Below, piece by piece: positions 24,701-37,916 of a DNA stretch of 64,000 nt. Positions within the stretch are counted from its first letter, which is position 1. The number at the start of each line of letters is the position of its first letter. The DNA is from Cyanoderma ruficeps. Lineage: Eukaryota; Chordata; Aves; Passeriformes; Timaliidae. The notes under the pieces are model-generated. The model searched no databases, was not told where the DNA came from, and worked only from the letters and a program-made list of their open reading frames with translations. The DNA is taken from positions 23,743,045 through 23,807,044 of the forward strand of contig VZDJ01004378.1 in assembly GCA_008694505.1 (NCBI GenBank). Reading direction: 5' to 3'. A program made the translations under genes and the position numbers.

Positions 24701-26895
24701 ATAGATACAGAAAAAGAGAGAATGTGGGAGTTATTTCAGAATATATGGAGTAGGACATAAGCAGAAATCCTCTCCAGGTAGGTGGTAGAAATTTGCATAG
24801 GGCTGAAAGACAACTGGAAAAATTAGTCTTAATGGGTCATCATAAGGCAAAATTAAGAAGCAAAAAGGTACCCGCAAAAATATTGTCATGTTGGCTGACT
24901 GAAAAGGTTTAAGGGAACTTTTTGAGGAGTGACCTGATTTTGATTTAATCAGTTCTGTAGAAGTCAAACTAAAGCTCCTGTTTCTTTATCATCATTTGGA
25001 AACATGGTGTGGGTAACCCTTAAAGGACCTGAGGGACCATTTCTGTTCTCAGTGCCCTAAAAAATGCAGACTCATGTTAGGTCTCATGATACAGTCATGA
25101 GCACTGAATGAATCAAGGTACAAGAAGTATGAAAAATTGTTCTACAATAATGTTTTGTAAATTCTGTGATTTCACTGCTCAGGTGTTTACAAGTACTTTT
25201 CTTCTGATGTCCCACTTGAAAAAATTAAAGAAGAAACCCAAAGCAAATTATAAGCCCAAACAGAAAAACTCCACCTACCCAACAACAACAAAAATCACAA
25301 TGAAAACACAGCATGAGTTAGAAGGATTATATCACATTAATCTTCTCATAAAAACTTGTGAGAGAAAAAGTTATGATAAACTGGCATGTTCCAATTATCT
25401 TTGTTACCTTATGATTTCTTTCTTCTACAACATTTGGTCTTAGTAAGTCAATTTAACAGAGAAGACAGAAGAAATGTGATAAAGATCACTAGATTTTAAT
25501 TTTTGTTGAAGAAAAAATAGCAAGTTCAGTTTTATTTTAGTACCTGAAAATGAAAAAACATACAAGGATAATCCATGCTGTTCACAGAAATCTACTGTAA
25601 CGCAGAAAATGACATTTATCCAGTGGATCAACCTGGTTAGCAGGCATGTTCAATGCAGTAACTATAATCACTGGGGCAGTATCTAACAGCGTGAGTGTGG
25701 AAGAGATGCTGTTATATCAGGACACTCAGGCTCATCACTCTTCATGCTCCTGAACAGATAAGTTGAATCAGTGCCTTTTTTTCCTCTACATAAAACTCAA
25801 TTCTGTGACTCTTCCTTAAGAAACTCTAGATCTACCAGTCCCTTCAGCACAGATTGCACTTTATGTCTCTGGGGGCTTTCACCAGGGAGCCCTGGAAAAT
25901 CTTGCCCTGTGAATTAGCTTAAAGGAAACTTAAACCAACTGAATAACTTCATATTTAGCAACAAAAACGCATAAGTCAAGAAAAAAAAATTGACCATTTT
26001 GGCGATACTGGGCTTTTTGCCCTACATCATATAATTTGGCCTGGAAATGTGCAAAGTGCAAAGTAATAAAGTGTTATAGAATTGCCAACATAGGAGATCT
26101 TTTTAGGCATTACCTAAGATCTAAGGTGTGGACTAAATCCAGGAACATCTGTGCTGACATTGTGCTGTAACTCTTGGTCCAAAATTTTTGATAGCATGGA
26201 GTCAGATATCCTTCCAGTTAAGCAACTACCATTTTTTAAAAATTATAGCGTTTCCAACACCATCTTTTCTTTACCACAATGGCCTCAAATGACCCATGTC
26301 TTCTGGAGACAGGACAAAGGTCACAAAATCTAGTCTCTTCCATACATAACACTATTTCCCCTCATTGAAATTAATATACTTAAGCCCTTTATATTGTTTA
26401 GAAAGTTATTGGTATTACAGCAAATAGATGTTAACACCATAAAAAAATGTATTACAATATATATTATACTGTGAATTTTCTATATTCTGTATTATTTTAT
26501 TATGACTAAAATAAATTATTATGAAATACATCTGCTTCCAAAACTATTTCCAATATATTAACAATATAAATACAATAATTTTCTTATAAAAGCAATGTTC
26601 TTCATTTATTTTTAGAGATAAAAGAGGTAATATTTCAATATTGTTGTATTCTATAAACAAGTAAACATGATAAGATTTGCATAAAGTAAGGTAATTGAGC
26701 ACATTCTTCAACTACTCATTGAATCAGGGGAGAACAGATGCTCCCTACTCCCAGAGGTGTGTAGCGAAAAGGGGAAGAATACATTATATAGTCAAATACG
26801 ACCCCCTTATTAATACAATTTATTATGTCAGTCTGCAAGTGCTCCTTTTCATTTTTATGAGGCAAAAATCCTTGCAGATACAGTAAAAACTATTA

Positions 26896-26920
26896 TAAAT
26901 TAGAATTTCATTCTAATTTA
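26896..26920. repeat. Perfect 11-bp hairpin
   Basis: TAAATTAGAAT is followed by the 3-base loop TTC and its exact reverse complement ATTCTAATTTA. In such AT-rich DNA this can arise by chance or by template switching during replication. No gene or transposon is attached. Confidence 0.6.
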
Positions 26921-28642
26921 AATATTTACATGACTTTGGATGGGGTGTTTTTGTGAGGGTTTTAGGTGTTGGTTGTTTTGTTTGGTTATTTTTTTCAGCT
27001 ACTCAAACTATTTCTTATGCCAATAAAAGCAGATACAGTAAATCACCTTTCTTGTTAATTGGCTGAGAGGGTTCCATGTGAATTTAAGCCCCACAGGTAA
27101 ATGGATGAGTGAGATTTAACTGCAGTTTTCCTTAGATGTCTAGCCAGTGAGCCTTTTTCAAAGGCTGTTCTTTTTTTTTTTTTTCAGGCTTTCACAAGTG
27201 TATAACGATATAATTTTAGAGGCTATGGCTATCTTCAGACTGTGTGTTTCTTATTCCAGGCACGTATGGCACTCAATCAACTTCCTACTTTCAAAAAAAT
27301 AACAAAACTGCAGTGGAAAAGGTTTCAATCTTGCTTTGTCACAGAAAAGACAGGTAATAGAGGACAATGTTGTCATTCTGATAAAATTTCATCATAAATA
27401 AAAGTCCACAGTACATAAATCTTCTTAGTATGGAATATCAGAGATCAATAACACTATTAATTCACATAGGCACAAAATATTTTGTATGCATCGTTTCTGT
27501 AATTACATTGATATAGAAGATGACCAAATCCTGAATCTCAGCACTGCAAGAATGGGTGCTCTGGTATAAATTCACCACAGTTTCATGATAGACTTCCAAC
27601 ATTACTTAAAATTAATTTGATTATCCAAACAGTAATGCAAGTAGATGCTAACAAGCTCAACATAAGCCTAAATGGTGTGAAATCAGTGATCCAGGTAATG
27701 GATATGTATTTTACATGTGCTCAGCGGTCCACAATCCATGGTAAGCAAGCCCAACTTCATATTCCTGACATCTAGTTATTTAAATTTTTAACTTTGTTTA
27801 AAGTCACTTCCCACTTCGAGAAATGTGTTCCAAAAGATTCTTATTAAACTGCTCAAAACATCAAGGGTAGTTCTCAAAGAACAGCTTAAAACAAGGTAAT
27901 AATTTTACCTGTGGTTTGAAATCACAGGGTCAGAAATCAGACAACTACAAAGTAATGTATTATAATGAAACATCTCTCCCTTGGGAAAGTGCAACACATC
28001 CTTGCTTTCAATATTCTACTCATAATTCAAAAGCTTCAATTTTTAAGACACAAAGTATCATTGTCATCTTCTTGCTCCAGAAAAGAAAATTAGCAGAAGT
28101 TAAATCCTACAATATTAGACCTTGATTCCATTAACACATCTGAAGAACTCTTCTGCCTAGTCAAAACATAATGTTTGAGCTTTATGTCCTAATATATGTC
28201 TGGAAACCTCACTCAATGCTTTCCATAAAAATAATACAAATAACCCTAGCAGAAGAACTCTACTTCTCTATGAACTTAAGTGCAGTTGGCAACTAGCAAA
28301 TACCATTTAAAAATTGGAAAAAAAATGCAACTTAGATATATCTTTATCAGTGTATCAACCCACAACCTTGGCAGGTCTATGGATATTCAGCTGATAGATA
28401 ACTGAGCCTCTCTTCTAGTTTAGTTTTAATTACACTCTCTTCAGGCAATCTATTCCAAGGGATTGCATTACAAAAATAACAGTAAAAATAGATCATTTGT
28501 ACCACATTTCTCTTAAAATATATGCAGCATATGCTATTCACAAGGTAGAGCAGTACATGACAGTATGAAGCTATGACTTTTGTACTGAAGATACTGAAAC
28601 CTTCCATACAGTTCAGACAACAAAGCATCTCTAGGCTTTATT

Positions 28643-28708
28643 AAAACAAACAAACAAACAAACAAAGCCAAATAAAACAAACAAGAAACCCTATACAAAC
28701 AAACAAAC
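28643..28708. repeat. (CAAA)n microsatellite
   Basis: About five AAAC/CAAA units at 28643-28666, a short imperfect gap, then three more at about 28695-28708. It is simple sequence, with no mobile element recognised beside it. Confidence 0.85.
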
Positions 28709-31700
28709 CTAGTAAAAAAATAAATTTTAAAAAATACTGATTTTTCTCACATTTAAAGTCATCAAAACTATTTTCTTTACTGCACCCTTCCAGAATGGAA
28801 ATGCTAACCCTGAAATGAGGAATAAACTCAAAAATGAGAAACTGAAAATTAACCTGTTTCAGAGAAGAATTTAAAAAACCTTAATACATTTGGTTGTAGA
28901 AGGAAAGAAAGGTGGAGAGAACCATAATGCTAAAAGTTTACATGGGAGTTATTCCACATAGTCTGAATTATTTTTCTGGATAAACAATATTTATGTAATT
29001 AAATTCCCTGTGTGAAAAAGAGATGTAACTTCCCCATGGACTACTGAACTCCAGACTGAATATTCATAAAGGGTTTTTTCATGAAGAGTAGTTCTACTTT
29101 TTACCACTGAATGACACAGATATTACACTGAGAAATATAGTCAAATGAGATATTGGTAATATACATTTCTCCACAAGATGTAATGTACCTATTTCTCCTA
29201 CACTTTTTCTCAAAATCTTGTTCTGTAAATGTAGTCCTGCAGTGCCATATTTCTACATGGCAAATTCAGACTACTGATAAAATATATTTAAAGGCAAGAA
29301 AATAGTTGACGTTGTAAAGACAGAAACTGAGGAAGAGGAAAAGCACATTTCAATTTTCTCACCCCTTGATTCAGCTTGGCAATCAGAATTTATGTCTGAC
29401 ACCCAGCACAATTTAGATCAGTGATACTGTTAAAAACCTTAACATTTAGTTGACTAAACATTACTCCCTTTAATGGTTGTAATTATCATCATCTTACAAG
29501 TTTGAGATTTCAGTATTTGATCAGTATTATCATTATTTTCTACTCCTGGAATTACTACATCTGTGCCAAAACAAATGGGCTTTAACCAGCTTTAAACTGC
29601 AACCTGAAACAACAAAATCTGGAATATGAAGCACCATGAATATAGATGTGTAACAGATCAAGCAGCATGCAGTATTCAACATAAATTTTTTAAAAGGGTC
29701 TTTTTCTAACCGTTGTTCCTTTGTATGTATCTTGATATCTAGTAGTCACTGTTAATTAAGAATTAAAACAACTTGCTTTGGACTGCTTAAGTTTTGCCCT
29801 TTGGGGAAGCTATTAGTATATGATGACACAAAGGATGTATATCGCACAAAGGATTACAGTCAGAGAAGAATGTAGGTATCTAAAACCTATGTAGTTACCT
29901 AAAACCTGCAGATGAAGGGGTAAAATAGGTTCAAATACATTTTATTTGTTCATTAATGTGTGCTGTTTTCCTAAATTCAGAGAAGCGTGAAAACTAGGAA
30001 AGAAGAAAATGTGTCTCTTAGAGGAGACCAGTCCTTGTACAAAAGCCAAAGTCAAAATGCCATAAATGTGGTTTTGTTTTGAGATGACTCATTCATGAAA
30101 GTGCTGTGGAGATGTGGGAGGCCTAGATTTAGGCCCTCCTCTGTCAAGCCATGCTCAAATCCAAATCTATGTTTTGTTTTTCCAAAGAAAAGTCTGAAAA
30201 ATATGCAATGAACAGTATTCCATTTTTCATGCAATAGCTGTAGCACTGCTAATTTCCAGGAAACAGAGAAAATAATATAATTCATCTCAAAAGCTCACCT
30301 CAGAGCTATACTAAAATACTGACATAGACATGTCCATTATGCACCAAAGAACAAACTAAATTAGAGAGTGAACTCAGAGAGAAGTCCCTGAATTCCAGTA
30401 CTTACTTATGAATTGTATTAAATAGTTGCTTGATATAAAGTATGTAAAAACTTCTGAATTGCACATGTCATGCCATAATTGGACCATGTTTCCATACTTC
30501 TCTAATTTCTAGAGGTCATTGAGAATAAAAAATTATGTATCTTGGATAATCGGTAAAGTTTCATAGTTATCCATTATTCAAAGGTTTTACATGACTTAAC
30601 GTAAAATGTATATCTTTTCTTCCAAGAAAGCTTGCTTTTGAGTATGAGTTATTGGTTTTACTGCTGCTTCTCAACATTAGTGGAAATTGCAGTCTTCAAG
30701 AAAGGAATACTGTACTGTCCTCAGGAGTCACACTTACTTACATGGCAACAAATTTTGATGGAGGAAGTCTCAATGAGAACTGTACCATGACATCTTCTAA
30801 CAGCTTAGAGAGGAAAATGATTCCTGCTTGCAGAACACATAAACATTCATTTCATGAGCTTCTGAGGATTTGGATATGTCAACACAAGTTGCTGCTGGGC
30901 CACTCCTCCCCTGCTTCCTAAAATTGCTATATGAAAAAGTTCCTCAGTCTCTTTGTCAGAAATATTTCATGCTATAATTGTATCAGTGTCATTTGTGTTA
31001 TTAGTGAAATAGCTCCACAGTGTTTTCAATAATCAAGTGGTAAACTACATTATATTAATTGGGGAAGAGTTCAGCATGGACACAAAGGATAATATCCCTC
31101 CTTAGAAAATATGAGGCTGAACAAACTTTTGGAGAATCAAACTCTAAGGCAAATTTAATACAATCTATAATTATTTTGCAAAATATTTTTTATTTGTTAA
31201 GACTTTGCTCTCAAAATATGGTTTTCATACTACTTAAATCCAGAAGCATAATAAAAGATACCATCTCTAGCCTGAGAGCTTCCATACTCTGCTATTTAGA
31301 GTAATAAAACACCATACATTAAACAAACTATTATTTTCATGATCAGGAAAATATATTTTGGAGCATAATTAACCATCTGTAAAAAAGATTTCTTTTTAAA
31401 CCCTGTGATTAGATTCTCTTTAGAAATACCTTTTTCCTCCACAGTTTTCTACATTCTGTTAATTGTATCTATCTGAATCTCCCTCTGCAATTTTGCTGCT
31501 TATCAGAAAAGATGTGTAATGCATTGTGATTAGCCCATTGGATGGATATTTATAATTTACATTTTATGAAAGAGATTCATGCTGTTCCAAACAGTTCTTC
31601 CTTTATTATATTTTCAAAATATGCTAATAACAAAAGAGACACTGTGTATTTATTCTTGTCACTGAATAAAAGCATCACATCGTACATGAAATGTGATAGA

Positions 31701-32183
31701 GCGGGTAGCCTTAAGCATATAAAAACCATATAAATAATATGGTTATATATGGATATATAAACCAGTCAAAACTGGATCAAAAATAGACAAGCTAAGGCCT
31801 AACAAAAATCTGCAAGATGGATAGGATTATACAGATTGCTGAAGATCACCCAGGGTGAAAAGACACTTTCTATTCAGCCTTGTATGTAGGACTTTACCAT
31901 TAAATGTACCTAAGAAACTTTCTTTCACTTTCTGAAAAAATAATATTTCCTTCCTTCTTTCAATCAACAGAGATAAGCAATATGGTTTTTCCCCCTCTAT
32001 GACTAATAAAATATATTTATTTACTACATAAGTATTAAATGCATTAATTTTATCTTCACTTGAAATTTCCAGAACATTTTGTTCTATCTATGCAACTTTC
32101 TCTTCAGACATAACAAAAGGAGTGGCACAGCATAGAAGTTACAGAAAAACTCACCTGGAAAGAATATATACTATACTTGCAAG

Positions 32184-32233
32184 GGGGGAAAAAAAAAAGA
32201 AAAAAAAAAAGAAAAAANAAAAGAAAAAAAAAG
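32184..32233. repeat. A-rich tract with interspersed G and one N
   Basis: Runs of 7-10 A separated by single G, with one undetermined base at 32218. The N in a homopolymer suggests a base-calling or consensus problem, so the tract length may be wrong. Confidence 0.9.
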
Positions 32234-34240
32234 GTGTGCTTCTGTGCAATTTTCTAAAAATTAATTCATTATTTGTTGGATCTATAATTTTCTAAATAAT
32301 GGGATGGGACTGTGGGGAGATGCTCCTCAAGCTTTACTGTGACATCAGCCTCAGTACAGGGTGAGACACAAAAGATGGCAACAGCTCACATCTTGCCAAC
32401 AGCAGCCAAAATTCTCTGCGTTCCAAAGCCTTTTGAAAGTTTTCTAACTAATAACAATTTGTTAAGAGCTTACAGGCACCTGCATAAACCCATCATTAAA
32501 ACTATACATATACCTTATATCTAACAATAGGTGCTTCTTATTACTCAGGAACTTTTTATACTCTTCTACAAACAAAGCACAACGCCTCATTATTAAACTT
32601 TTCTATTTTCTTGCTCAACATATTTTTCTACTTGCTAATGCCTGATTCTACACAGCACAAAAACACAGTCTTATTGTTCCATGTCCTCATTCTTGTATCT
32701 TTTTAATTTTAGGCCTACATCCGCACTGCTATGGGAGTTTTCTTTTTTCATCTATTTCCCACAATTATCATATATTCATTGTATATTTCATCATATATAA
32801 ACCATATTAAACTACACGATACCAGTATTTTACAGCAGGATGGTAGCCACTTGTGAAATGCACCAATTTCTGCTTTTTCATTCAGATATTTAATTTTTAC
32901 TGTAAGTTTACAGAATGAGAAAGAAATAATGAATTAAGGGGGCAGAGGGTGTGGGGGGTGGTTGAATTAGTTATCATATACTCCAGAAGAAAGACATGTT
33001 TATTTTCACTGTGTGCATGCCACACACAGTAGACCACAGCACAGTGAGCACGATACATGTGCAAATGTTTCCTACCAGATAACAATCCAAGGACTGTCTA
33101 TAAAACCAACAAATTGAAAAATGCTTCCAAGTTAGTAAACATTGAAAATTGCAAATTAATAATCAAGGCTAAGAAATACTCGGACAAACAATTTAGTGGG
33201 TGAGATGAAATGGTATACTCTGAATCAGCTGAAGGAGACCTATTAGAATCAGTAAGGAGATTTCTACTCAGAGAGTGACAATGCCCAAAAATACAGTGCT
33301 TAATCTTACATTCCTGTTAGGAACAGACCTTCTGCCAGGTTTAGCTAAAACATATTTTCTGTACAAGACACTTCCTGGGAAAAGAGGGGTGTTTGCATAT
33401 GATTCTATATAAAATTGGGACATGATTAGAGAGCGCACATACTCAAAGGAGTTGATGAGTTCTCTAATCTAAACCATGCACTGGCTTTTGGAATCACACT
33501 GCCAGGTAAAAGTAGCAGTTCTTGTTTCTGATTTGAGTTGATATGAAGCTTTGAGCACAAGACTTGAACATAACTATCAGCTTGAAAGATAACCTACAAA
33601 ATGACTGAAAACAAAAAGAAAAATTAGTAAGATCCTTGAAAAAGTATTTCTGGTATTTTGTAATGTAAAAGTTTGAGCCAGTACAAAAGCTTCTATTGGC
33701 AGATTCCAATTTATCATCTGAGCACTGGATTAATTTTCAGTAATTCTGACTTGTTCCAATATTTACAGGTCTGTAATTTTTTTTCTTTTTTTCCCTGCAA
33801 TTGATTGGATTTTGAAACACCTGTGCAATGGGGCAAAACCAAAATGCAAATGCTTCCTGATACTCATAGCCCAAGTATCAGAATTAGTTAAGCACTAGAA
33901 ATGCTTTGTGGTCAGGAATGAGCTGTTTAGTTTAGGTTGGATTTGTTTTGTTTTGCAATTAAGTTGAATAAAAGAGTTTTCATTATTATGTTAGTAGTTG
34001 AAAGTGGGAGCAAATGGAAAGTCCTCCCACAGGTACATTCTGAAAACTCTTAAAAACTGGGTTTCATGCAGAGTCGGGAACATGGCGGTCTTAAGAAAAA
34101 TTTAGATCTTAGACATCACTTCTATGATTTGGAAGCCATGAGTTTTATTGACAATTTCCTTTTTTGTTTTATAATTTAAAAATGAAAAATAGAAGTGTTG
34201 ACCTGAGTTAAATGGAGTAAGTTCCATATTTTGTGGGGGT

Positions 34241-34316
34241 TTTTCCCCCCATATTTTTTATCCTTTCTTTCTTTCCTTCTTTCCTTTTTTCCTTCTTCTC
34301 CCACAAAATTTCTTTG
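34241..34316. repeat. Pyrimidine-rich (TTTC/TTCC) tract
   Basis: A T/C-only stretch with TTTC and TTCC repeats, followed by an undetermined base at 34317. The long T/C asymmetry can form triplex-like structure, but here it is most simply low-complexity sequence. Confidence 0.75.
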
Positions 34317-36116
34317 NTCAGTGTAATACATCTCCAAAACCCATTTTCCTTGTCAACCTGAAAGTTGTCTTCCCAAAAGGAATCAGAGGGAAAAATGCCA
34401 TTGTAAAATATTTCATTTCCAAGTTGAGGAGCAAGTAAAATGCCAGAAGCTAAATTGCAGATGAAATTTTGCTCCAAACAATGAATTTGTTTTCCAATTT
34501 ATTTCTCAAATTTTCCTCCAGAGATTCTCACCTAAATTTCTTTACTCCTCTCTAGCTCAGGAATAAATGTAATGTCAGGAAATCTATTTCACAAATCTTA
34601 ATCCCAGTAGATCTATATACGGATGTTCCTTTTCAGTAACATTGCTAGGGGAAAAAAATAGACATGCCTGGATTGCTATGTGAATAACTTGATGTTCTCT
34701 TAAAAAAAAAAGTCAAGCTATTATTAAAGCTACAGAATTATTACAAGGTGATATTTATAGATTTCAATCCCTAGATTTCACTACCAGGACAGTACTGTGT
34801 GGCATGGGAGATGCATGATTTTGATACAAGGTAAGTCAAACACTGAGAAAAAGGTGAATTGTTTGATTTTCTCCAATTAATGATGAAACAATACTGTAAA
34901 TAAAGAAAATTATCCTTCATCTACAATTTTTTGGAATCCGGTGAGCAACTGTGCTGCTAAGGGTGCTTAAAATATTTGTGTTTTACAAAACCCTGGAATT
35001 AGGTGGTCTCCTTGGTTTTAAATATTGATGTAGTCAAAGGTAAAGTTCAGTTCTCTCAATTTCAGTGAGTTTAAGATTAAAAATATATGTGAGTTTCACA
35101 AAAAAAACAGTATGAAGAGTCAAAGACTCTGGAATAGTCTTGCCATAGAAGTCACATAACTTTGGAGCATTATAAATATAGCAGAGTAAAGTTTGCTTCT
35201 TATATAATACAGTGGAAATCCAGCTGGTAGAAATTTGATCAAAAGTGAGGCTCTGTGATTTAGAAATCATTTCCTGGCACATTGTGATAACAGAATAAGA
35301 GGCACGTGTCACACCTGACTACACATTTCTGTTTTTTTAAATCTGAAACATCTATCTAAACACACACTTCTACACAACATTTCTAGTTTTCCTAATACAC
35401 CAGATACATGGTTTTGGTTTTCTGTTGCATCAAAATATTTAGGAGGAGAGGACTTCCTGAAGAGAAATACACATTATCTACACTAAATCCATTTAGCAAA
35501 ATGATGATGGGCAGTGATTGGAGTATATGCTATCCTTTCAAGCATAGCGATAACTCTCTGGAGGAAGAAAAACACAAGTGAAAATTGGATATGTTGTAAT
35601 TTCATAAAGGCAAAATACGAAAAAAAAATTGTTAACCACAGATTTTAAATTTTCTAATGTTGGAAAACTAATTCTTCACTGCCTTTGCAGTGAAAGGCAG
35701 AACACATGGGAAATCCTTGCTATGTAACTTATGTAATTTAGAAATTACTCTGAACACTAAGTAGTATAGATGACATTTCAAAACATGAGTTTGTTCACAA
35801 ACATATAAAATAAAGTCACCTATTTAGTGAAAATAAACTATATCAATTATATTTAGGTTGTATATGTGGATTTATATACAGAAAATGCCTATACACAAAT
35901 ATTCCAGGTTCAGTTCTGTGTAGATTAATTTTGGCTATGTAAAAACATCCAGGGTATGATGCCACCTTTCTGCCACATTTTAGGAATAAATAGTTATTGT
36001 GAAAGTCATGGAACGAAGCAGGGAAGGGAGGGGAATAGAAAGAGCAAGGGCAGGAATGGGGGCAGATATAAAAGGAAAGTATTTCATTGTCTTAGTGGAC
36101 CTTGAATTCTCTCAGG

Positions 36117-36143
36117 AAAAAAAACAAAACAAAACAAAAAACA
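36117..36143. repeat. (CAAAA)n short repeat
   Basis: A run of A followed by three CAAAA units and a CAAAAAACAAC tail. Simple sequence only. The open frame that crosses it is not a gene. Confidence 0.85.
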
Positions 36144-37369
36144 ACAGCATCACTACAATTTTCAAGGAATGAACCTCTCTCTAGAAACAGAGAAGCTCAG
36201 CCATACAACAGCAGTAACGCATTTCCAGGGACTACACACTTGAAAAATAATTGTCAGAATAAGCAAAACAAAGTAACTTATGTGGAAGGCAGTTTCAAGG
36301 CAAAAAACATTCAAAGATAGCAAAAAGGATTAAAAAGTCAAACTAAGAAAGAGGCACTGAGACAAACCCTAATGATTCAATGTTCTTTCTGTAAACTTTC
36401 CTTGCTTGAGTTATTACATTTCAAATGACTGAAGTTCCTGTTTTCAGATCTATGTAAAAACTACATGATGTAATAAACAAAAAGGCATAAACCTGATACT
36501 ATAAATACAAAAGCACTATTACATAAATTCTACTGGATGGAATAAAACACTCAACTTCCTTAAGCCACAGAATATCTATAAATGAAGAGAAACAACTGTC
36601 TTCCTCCACAGAAAATATTTAAAAATGCTTTATTGAAACATATGTATGCAAAATTAAAGTTTTATAGATCAAATAATCAGGACATTAAACTGATTTAGTT
36701 TTTAATAATTAGAAGGCCTCATCATTCTTCCAGAGAGAATACAGTTAAAGGAATGGCTGAAGATCTGCTCTTGAATGACAGACAAATATAGCAATACAGG
36801 CAGAGTTACCCATTGCCCTCTTCCATCATGGATCATTCAGTTAGTGAGGCAATGAACAACCTTTGTGAATTAACCAGCTGGGGTGCCCACTCCTTCCTAA
36901 ACTGAGCTGCTAATTACATCCTTCTGTGAAGTGTGAGATTTTATGACACTGCTTTTAGGTTATTGCAACAAACAATCACTCAAAGCTTTGATCTCTTATA
37001 TGAACGCAAAATCAGTGATAGAAACACTGAAGTACATTTTGCGACAAGGCAGAAAAATCAGATTAGTTCTGTTGATAATTAATAGTCAGTTGTCATTTTG
37101 TTCCCTTCAAATAAGGCTCAAGCATTTAATATATAAAAGTTATAAAGTTTGTGATAATTTTGTGATAAGCCACATATAGAAGAATTCAGAGCTGATTCAA
37201 GTGGCATTGGTCATGGGCTACAGATCAAGCAGAGGTTTAATGAATTGTGAATGTAGCTGGATTTAATTGAAAAGAAACAGGATCAAGAAAGTAAATTGTC
37301 GACAGCATCTCAGATAAAGTCATAGAGAAGCTTGACTTTGTCAGTTTAAATATTTAGCCTCTGCTCAAC

Positions 37370-37403
37370 AAAAAAAAAAAAAAAAANAAAAAAAAAAAAA
37401 AAA
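37370..37403. repeat. Poly(A) tract, 34 bp with one N
   Basis: An uninterrupted A run except for an undetermined base at 37387. The sequence on its left does not resemble a processed transcript that I know and shows no polyadenylation signal close by, so I do not call a retrocopy. The true length is uncertain. Confidence 0.9.
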
Positions 37404-37916
37404 GTGCCAAGTGGATAGTGAACATTAGTTTATTGCCTGGAATAGCAGCAGTTCTAATTGATTGACAAAAGAACAGAAATGAAGAATAAAAAAAGTAAAT
37501 GAAAACACTGCAAGAATGGGCAGTTTTGTAATTGGAAATTGTAAAGGTCACTGAACATGGCTTATTGCTATCTGTTTGAATGGAATAACTGCTTTCTGAA
37601 AATCTTTATGTGAAGCCTGGATATGAGCAATATTGACTTTCATAAAATAAGGGTGTTTTTTTATTAATACTTTGAGCATGAGTGGACATATCAAACGTGC
37701 AGTCATGCTGATTCTGTAAAAAGTGCCAAAACATTTATATACCAGCCCTAATGCGCACTTTTGATCCAGTCTGAGACTATGCAAAATATTTCTGGGGAAT
37801 ATTGCTAATCTGCATAACAAGAAATAAAAATAAAAGAAAAACTAAGAGATTTAGAATGAAACTATTAATTTAATTGAAAAATTACCTTTTTACAAATAAA
37901 ATATGCATTTATTGGT

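Larger units (their letters stand above)
21735..37916. other. About 16 kb of AT-rich DNA without recognisable transposons
   Basis: No CR1, LTR, RNA gene or convincing exon is seen here, in contrast to the rest of the window. Open frames of 60-111 codons occur on both strands (for example 23325-23633 minus, 25108-25443 plus, 30652-30921 plus, 35034-35312 minus), but their composition follows the AT-rich background and none shows a recognisable domain. Simple repeats and A-tracts in this stretch are listed separately. Old unrecognisable repeats or conserved non-coding elements may be present; I cannot tell without alignments. Confidence 0.5.

Noticed and set aside
28643..28708. CAAA repeats as a mobile-element tail
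   Set aside because: CR1 tails here are ATTCTATG-type; no element body adjoins the repeat.
37370..37403. Poly(A) tract as the tail of a processed pseudogene
   Set aside because: No transcript-like sequence, polyadenylation signal or flanking duplication is seen upstream; processed pseudogenes are also rare in birds because CR1 does not favour poly(A) tails.
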